From Nitrobacter sp035546855 (GTDB taxonomy: Bacteria > Pseudomonadota > Alphaproteobacteria > Rhizobiales > Xanthobacteraceae): a stretch of 18,516 nucleotides of DNA. The number at the start of each line of letters is the position of its first letter. The first letter of the stretch is position 1. Where the stretch lies: NCBI GenBank assembly GCA_035546855.1, contig DASZVY010000064.1, positions 1 to 18,516 of the forward strand, read 5' to 3'. This document shows, one piece after another, positions 13,932 through 18,516 of the stretch. The notes under the pieces were generated by a model. It saw nothing but the letters and a program-made list of their open reading frames with translations, had not been told where the DNA came from and did not search any database. Both the position numbers and the translations under genes were made by a program.

Positions 13932-15395
13932 GTGAGCGGTTGTGAGGAGAGCGGCGGATATGCCGGGTGGAAGCGCATCGCCTGGCTGCTGCCGATGCTT
14001 GCGATGATCGCAACATCCACAGGCTGCATCCTGACCCAGGATCTTCCCAAGCCGGCGCTGGACATTCCCGCGAGCTACAAGGCCGCGCGATCGACCACGG
14101 CCGAGACGCCGCCGCCGCTGGACTGGTGGCGTCAGTTCCGGTCGCCGGAATTGACCGCGCTGATGGAAGAGGCCCAGACGGTCAACCTCGATATCGCCGC
14201 CGCCGCGGCGCGCATCATTCAGGCCGATCAGCAGGCGCGGATTGCCGGAGCCGCGCTGTTGCCGACGCTGAGCACCAGCGGATCGGAGACCTATTCCCGC
14301 ACATCGGGTTCCAGCGCGAGCGGACTGACCAACGGCGGGCGCGAGGTCGTCAACTTCTCGTCGTCCCTTGCGGCCAGCTATCAGCTCGACTTCTGGGGCA
14401 AGAACCGCGACGCGACGCTGGCGGCGGAAGAAACCGCCACCGCCAACCGCTTCGATCGCGACGTGGTGGCGCTGACGACGCTGACCAGCGTCGCCACTGC
14501 CTATTTCCAAGTGCTGGCCTCGCAGGATCGTATCCGGACGGCGAACAGGAATATCGCCAGCGCCACGCGCATTCTCGATGCAATCAAGGAACGCCTCAAG
14601 GCGGGCACCGGCAACGATCTCGACGTGGCGCAACAGGAAAGCGTGTTGGCCAACCAGCGCGCCGCCGTGCCTCCGCTGCGGCAAACGCTGGCGCAGAACA
14701 TCAACGCGCTCGCGACACTTGTGTCGCGCCCGCCGGAAAGCGTGCATATCAGCGGGGGGTCGCTCGACCGCATCGCGATCCCGCGCGTGACGCCGGGCCT
14801 GCCTTCGGAATTGTTGACGCAACGTCCGGACATCCGCCGGCAGGAGGCGCAACTCGCATCCGCCACCGCCAATATCGGCAGCGCGCGCGCCCAGTTTTTT
14901 CCGAGCATCCAGTTGACGGGGCAGGGCGGCTATCAAAGCGCGGCCCTTGTCTCGTTGTTCCAGCCTCATGCCGCGTTCTTCAGTCTCGCGGGCGGCCTGA
15001 CCCAGCCGATCTTCGACGGCGGACAGATTCTAGCCAACTTCGAATACACCAAGGCGCGGCAGGATGAACTGCTGCAGACCTACCGCAAGACGGTCGTATC
15101 CGCGTTCGCCGACGTCGACAACGCACTCGTCGCGATCCGCGAGACCACGGACAGGCTGCGGCTGCAGCACGAGGTGGTCGCGGCCTCGCGGCGGGCGTTT
15201 CAGTTGTCGGAGCAGCAGTTGCGGGCCGGAACCGCCGACATCGTCACTGTGCTCAACACCCAGTTGACCCTGTTCCAAGCGGAGGATGCGCTATGGCAGG
15301 CCCAGCTCGCGCGGCTTCAGGCGATCGTCAGCCTGTATCAGGCGCTCGGAGGCGGCTGGGAACCCCGAACGGAGAAACCGGCCCATGCTCTTTAA
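13932..15395 (+). CDS. NodT-family RND efflux outer membrane lipoprotein
   Basis: Outer membrane channel (TolC/OprM-like OEP family, NodT type) of 487 residues, providing the exit duct of a tripartite pump. The GTG start has a strong ribosome site. The N-terminus has a basic segment (WKR), a hydrophobic core and Cys32 in STGC, a somewhat degenerate lipobox that should be lipidated. Features typical of the family follow: PLDWWRQFRSPELTALM, an OEP repeat with SYQLDFWGKNRDATLAAEE, the mid-protein LPSELLTQRPDIRRQEAQLASATANIGSAR stretch split around residues 295-325, and the second OEP repeat ending AGTADIVTVLNTQLTLFQAED. Long alpha-helical, Ala/Gln-rich segments fit the periplasmic barrel. The last 11 bp overlap the adaptor gene, so translation is coupled. 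Substrates cannot be predicted. Confidence 0.9.
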   Translation: MSGCEESGGYAGWKRIAWLLPMLAMIATSTGCILTQDLPKPALDIPASYKAARSTTAETPPPLDWWRQFRSPELTALMEEAQTVNLDIAAAAARIIQADQQARIAGAALLPTLSTSGSETYSRTSGSSASGLTNGGREVVNFSSSLAASYQLDFWGKNRDATLAAEETATANRFDRDVVALTTLTSVATAYFQVLASQDRIRTANRNIASATRILDAIKERLKAGTGNDLDVAQQESVLANQRAAVPPLRQTLAQNINALATLVSRPPESVHISGGSLDRIAIPRVTPGLPSELLTQRPDIRRQEAQLASATANIGSARAQFFPSIQLTGQGGYQSAALVSLFQPHAAFFSLAGGLTQPIFDGGQILANFEYTKARQDELLQTYRKTVVSAFADVDNALVAIRETTDRLRLQHEVVAASRRAFQLSEQQLRAGTADIVTVLNTQLTLFQAEDALWQAQLARLQAIVSLYQALGGGWEPRTEKPAHAL

Positions 15396-16686
15396 GCCGA
15401 ACGAAACGGCGAAGGCCGCCACCGACGGCGTGACGCGCGTGGCATCGCACGCGCGGCGGCGCACGGTCTCGATCGCCGTCGTGCTCCTGATCGTCGGCGG
15501 CCTCGGCTATATCGCGTGGACCGCAATCCAGCAGAAGAAGCAGACCGCCAATCGCGCGCGACCCGACCTCACGGTGCCGGTTCTGGCCGCGACCCCGCGC
15601 ATACAGGACATGCCGGTCTATCTCGACGGCGTCGGAGCGGTGCGCGCCCTCAATACGGTGACGGTGCGGTCGCAGGTCGACGGCAAGCTGATTTCCGTGA
15701 ATTTTACCGAGGGGCAGGACGTCGAGAAGGGCGACGTGCTGGGCGAGATCGATCCCGTCATCTATCAGGCGCAATACGATCAGGCCGTGGCCAAGAAGGC
15801 GCAGGACGAGGCCCAGCTCGCGAATATGCGCCTCGATCTGACCCGTTATCAGCAGTTGGCCGCATCCAACGCCGGCTCGAAGCAGCAGGCGGACACCCAG
15901 CGCGCCCTCGTCGCGCAGCAAGAAGCGCTGATCAAGGCCGATCAGGCCGCGATCGACAACGCGCAGGCGACGCTGAGCTATACGAAAATCATCGCGCCGA
16001 TTGCCGGCCGCGCCGGTCTGCGGCAGGTCGATCAAGGCAACATCATTCACGCGTCGGACACCACCGGACTTGTCGTCCTGACGCAGTTGCAGCCGATTGC
16101 GGTTCAGTTCAGCCTTCCGCAGCAACAGATCGTGCGCGTCAACGCGGCTGCGGCGAAAGGCGCGCTGGAAGTCGACGTATTCGGAAACGACGGGACGACG
16201 GTGGCCGACACCGGCAAGCTGATCGGTATCGACAATCAGGTCGATCCCACCACCGGCACATTGAAGCTCAAGGCCGAGTTTCCCAATGCAAGCCACCAGC
16301 TCTGGCCTGGGCAATTCGTCAATGTGCGTCTGAAGGTCGAGACGATTCCGCAGGCGATCGTGATTCCGACTTCGGCGGTCCAGCGCGGTCCGGTCGGCAC
16401 GTTCAGCTACGTCATCGGCAGCGACAGCACCGTGACGGCAAAGCCGATCACCGTGACCTTGCAGAACGAGACCGACGCGGTGATCGCGAAAGGCCTGTCG
16501 CCGACCGATCAGGTCGTGACGACGGGTTTCGCCAATCTGTCTGATGGCGCCAAGGTCGTCATCGGCAAAAACGATGAGACGCCACAGGCCGATCTTGCTC
16601 CGCACCGACGCCGAGGCCGGCATGGCGAGGCGCAGCCCGGCGGCGGCCATCGCGGCAAGGCGGGGGACGCGAAAACGAAACAGTGA
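15385..16686 (+). CDS. RND efflux periplasmic adaptor subunit (MdtA-like membrane fusion protein)
   Basis: Adaptor of 433 residues linking the inner membrane pump to the NodT-type channel. An N-terminal membrane anchor is at about 27-48, preceded by an Arg-rich cytoplasmic end. Then come the lipoyl half-motif (VRSQVDGKLISVNFTEGQ, 94-111, then VEKGDVLGEIDP), a coiled-coil hairpin (about 125-195), the returning half SYTKIIAPIAGRAGLRQVDQGN (around 198-219), a beta-barrel domain and the VDPTTGTLKLKAEFPN motif typical of MdtA. The start ATG at 15385 overlaps the upstream gene and follows GGAGA by nine bases. The last 38 residues form an unusual tail rich in Arg, His, Gly and Lys with no fold expected. 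It is followed after 42 bp by the pump gene. Confidence 0.9.
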   Translation: MLFKPNETAKAATDGVTRVASHARRRTVSIAVVLLIVGGLGYIAWTAIQQKKQTANRARPDLTVPVLAATPRIQDMPVYLDGVGAVRALNTVTVRSQVDGKLISVNFTEGQDVEKGDVLGEIDPVIYQAQYDQAVAKKAQDEAQLANMRLDLTRYQQLAASNAGSKQQADTQRALVAQQEALIKADQAAIDNAQATLSYTKIIAPIAGRAGLRQVDQGNIIHASDTTGLVVLTQLQPIAVQFSLPQQQIVRVNAAAAKGALEVDVFGNDGTTVADTGKLIGIDNQVDPTTGTLKLKAEFPNASHQLWPGQFVNVRLKVETIPQAIVIPTSAVQRGPVGTFSYVIGSDSTVTAKPITVTLQNETDAVIAKGLSPTDQVVTTGFANLSDGAKVVIGKNDETPQADLAPHRRRGRHGEAQPGGGHRGKAGDAKTKQ

Positions 16687-16728
16687 GTCCGGCCTCGTCC
16701 GGAATGTCGCAGCAGTGAGCTTGCAGCC

Positions 16729-18516
16729 ATGAGCGTTTCGGAACCATTTATCCGCCGTCCCATTGCGACGTCGCTGCTCGGCATCGCGCTATTGATCGGC
16801 GGCGCGCTCGGCTATTGGGCTCTCCCGGTGTCGGCGCTGCCGCAGGTGGATTTCCCGACGGTGCAGGTGACGACGCAATTGCCGGGCGCCAGCCCGGATG
16901 TGGTCGCATCGCTATTGACCGCGCCGCTGGAGCGGCAACTCGGACAGATCCCGTCGCTGACATCGATGACCTCGACGAGTTCGTTCGGCGTCAGCCAGAT
17001 CTCGCTGCAGTTCGATCTCAACCGCGATATCGACGGCGCGACGCAGGACGTGCAGGCGGCGATCAATGCCGCCGCCGGCATCCTGCCGAAGAACCTGCCG
17101 TATCCGCCGACCTACGCCAAGGTGAACCCCGCCGATGCGCCGGTCATGACACTGGCGCTGACCTCGGACACGGTCTCCCTGCGCAACATGAGCGATCTCG
17201 CCGATACAATCATGGCGCAGCGGCTCAGCCAGATCGCGGGCGTCGGACGCGTCTCCGTGCTCGGCGGACTGAAACCGGCGGTGCGGGTTCAGGCCGACCT
17301 CGCGCGGCTCGCAGCCTACGGGCTCGGAATGGAGGATTTGCGCGCGGCGATCGCCGGCGCCAACGTCTCCGGGCCGAAGGGATCGCTGGATGGCGCGCAG
17401 CAGGCCTACACCATCGCGGCAAACGATCAGATCGCGGCGGCCGATGCCTACAAGCCCATCATCCTCGCCTACCGCAACGGCGCGCCGGTCACGATCGGCG
17501 ACGTGGCGCAGATCGTGGACGGTCTGGAAAACGACCGCACCGGCGGCTGGTACCAGGGCATGCCCGCGGTCGTGCTGGATATCCAGCGCCAGCCCGGCGC
17601 CAACGTCATCGACGTCGTCAGGCAGATCCGCGCCGAGATCCCGAAGCTGCAACGCGCGATCCCGGCCGGCGTCAAGCTCACCATTGTCAGCGACCGGACC
17701 GACACCATCCGCGCCTCGGTCCGCGACGTGCAGTTCACGTTGATCCTCAGCGTCATCCTCGTCACGCTGGTGGTGCTGCTGTTCCTGCGCTCGCTGCGCG
17801 CGACCATCATCGCCGGCGTCGCGCTGCCGCTATCCCTGATCACGAGCTTCGGCATCATGTATTTCGCCGGCTTCAGCCTCGACAACCTGTCGCTGATGGC
17901 GCTGACCATCGGGACCGGCTTCGTGGTCGACGATGCCATCGTCATGATCGAGAACATCGTGCGCCACATGGAGGAGGGCGAGACCGTCATGCAGGCCTCG
18001 CTGCGTGGCGCCAGCGAGATCGGCTTCACGGTGATCTCGCTGACGGTGTCGTTGATCGCCGTGTTCATCCCGCTATTGTTCATGTCCGGGCTGGTCGGGC
18101 GCATGTTCCGGGAGTTCGCGCTGACCCTGACGATCGCGGTGGTCACCTCCGCGATCGTCTCGCTGACCCTGACGCCGATGATGTGCTCGCGCATACTGAA
18201 GCATTCCGGCGAGGAGTTCGTGATCCCCGGCCTGTCAGCGATCAGCCGCGGCATCGACCGGATGGTCGCCTTCTATCACCGCACGCTGCTGTGGGTGCTG
18301 CAGCGCCAGCGCGCGACGCTGCTCGTGACGCTTTTGACCATCGTCGCGACGCTCGTGCTCTATGCCGTCGCGCCAAAGGGATTCCTGCCGCTTCAGGACA
18401 CAGCCTCGATCACGGCGGTAACCGAAGCCGGGCCTGACGTCTCCTTCGCCGAAATGCAGAGCCGTCAGTCGCAAGTCGCCGCTGCCATCAAGGCCGATCC
18501 CGACGTGGTCGGCGTC
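16729..18516 (+). CDS. RND multidrug efflux permease (MdtB/MdtC-like), 3'-truncated by window edge
   Basis: Proton-driven inner membrane pump of the AcrB/MdtBC type. The first 596 residues are present out of roughly 1030-1050 expected; the frame is open to the window edge. The start MSVSEPFIRRPIATSLL and first helix (about 12-33) are typical, as are LPQVDFPTVQVTTQLPGASP (37-56) and the porter-domain segments up to about 330. Helices 2-6 follow, and GTGFVVDDAIVMIEN (395-409) holds Asp401 and Asp402, matching the proton-relay Asp407/Asp408 of AcrB. FMSGLVGRMFREFALTLTIA follows as expected. The ATG at 16729 has only a weak ribosome site, but the alignment to family N-termini supports it. The MdtB/C resemblance does not by itself give the substrate. 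Confidence 0.92.
   Translation, partial: MSVSEPFIRRPIATSLLGIALLIGGALGYWALPVSALPQVDFPTVQVTTQLPGASPDVVASLLTAPLERQLGQIPSLTSMTSTSSFGVSQISLQFDLNRDIDGATQDVQAAINAAAGILPKNLPYPPTYAKVNPADAPVMTLALTSDTVSLRNMSDLADTIMAQRLSQIAGVGRVSVLGGLKPAVRVQADLARLAAYGLGMEDLRAAIAGANVSGPKGSLDGAQQAYTIAANDQIAAADAYKPIILAYRNGAPVTIGDVAQIVDGLENDRTGGWYQGMPAVVLDIQRQPGANVIDVVRQIRAEIPKLQRAIPAGVKLTIVSDRTDTIRASVRDVQFTLILSVILVTLVVLLFLRSLRATIIAGVALPLSLITSFGIMYFAGFSLDNLSLMALTIGTGFVVDDAIVMIENIVRHMEEGETVMQASLRGASEIGFTVISLTVSLIAVFIPLLFMSGLVGRMFREFALTLTIAVVTSAIVSLTLTPMMCSRILKHSGEEFVIPGLSAISRGIDRMVAFYHRTLLWVLQRQRATLLVTLLTIVATLVLYAVAPKGFLPLQDTASITAVTEAGPDVSFAEMQSRQSQVAAAIKADPDVVGV

Noticed and set aside
13749..14969. Minus-strand open frame of 406 codons opposite the NodT-type gene
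   Set aside because: Composition is Arg/Gly/Ala-rich without motifs, and the plus strand encodes a clear outer membrane factor with a strong ribosome site.
16815..18437. Long alternative plus-strand frame of 540 codons within the RND pump gene
   Set aside because: It is rich in Arg, Ala and Gly with no recognisable domain, and the overlapping frame encodes a clear RND permease.

Overview
The window reads as chromosomal DNA from a GC-rich alphaproteobacterium. The best fit is the Nitrobacteraceae group (Bradyrhizobium, Nitrobacter, Rhodopseudomonas, Afipia). This rests on a complete general L-amino-acid transporter operon of the Aap type, a NodT-family outer membrane factor, dispersed palindromic intergenic elements of the kind common in these genomes, and the overall protein character. 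No rRNA, tRNA, CRISPR, integrase or transposase gene was seen.

Layout. Positions 1-3569 (+) hold an envelope-glycan or lipid A modification block. It contains a 5'-truncated GT39/ArnT-like transferase, a PAP2 phosphatase, a 220-bp gap packed with palindromes, a DPM1/ArnC-like GT2 enzyme, and a small LAB_N membrane protein overlapping it. Convergent to this, 3575-5263 (-) encodes a Na/Pi-cotransporter-family protein with a PhoU-like tail, and 5383-6582 (-) encodes a MetC-like cystathionine beta-lyase. A divergent promoter region separates metC from aapJQMP (6859-11395, +), which is followed by a Rid-family gene (11442-11840). Rid and the convergent cysK (12044-13084, -) are separated by a large imperfect inverted repeat. 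Positions 13171 to about 13690 hold the decayed remains of a cyclopropane-fatty-acid synthase gene on the minus strand. From 13932 to the window end runs a tripartite RND efflux operon: NodT-type outer membrane lipoprotein, periplasmic adaptor and inner membrane pump, the last truncated by the window edge.

How the parts work together. The first block fits a system in which GT2 loads a sugar on a polyprenyl phosphate, LAB_N assists it in the membrane, GT39 transfers the sugar to lipid A or another glycan, and PAP2 removes a phosphate or recycles the carrier. MetC and CysK are sulfur amino-acid enzymes flanking a broad amino-acid importer, so the middle region is an amino-acid uptake and metabolism neighbourhood. 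The RND operon is a separate export unit.

The most unusual items are the mosaic of competing palindromes at 2290-2474, the CFA synthase pseudogene with recognisable but broken motifs, a Rid protein lacking the catalytic arginine, an AapM permease that appears to carry an extra membrane insert, and a GC-rich hairpin inside the first codons of aapQ. I did not find a clear-cut new defence or mobile system.
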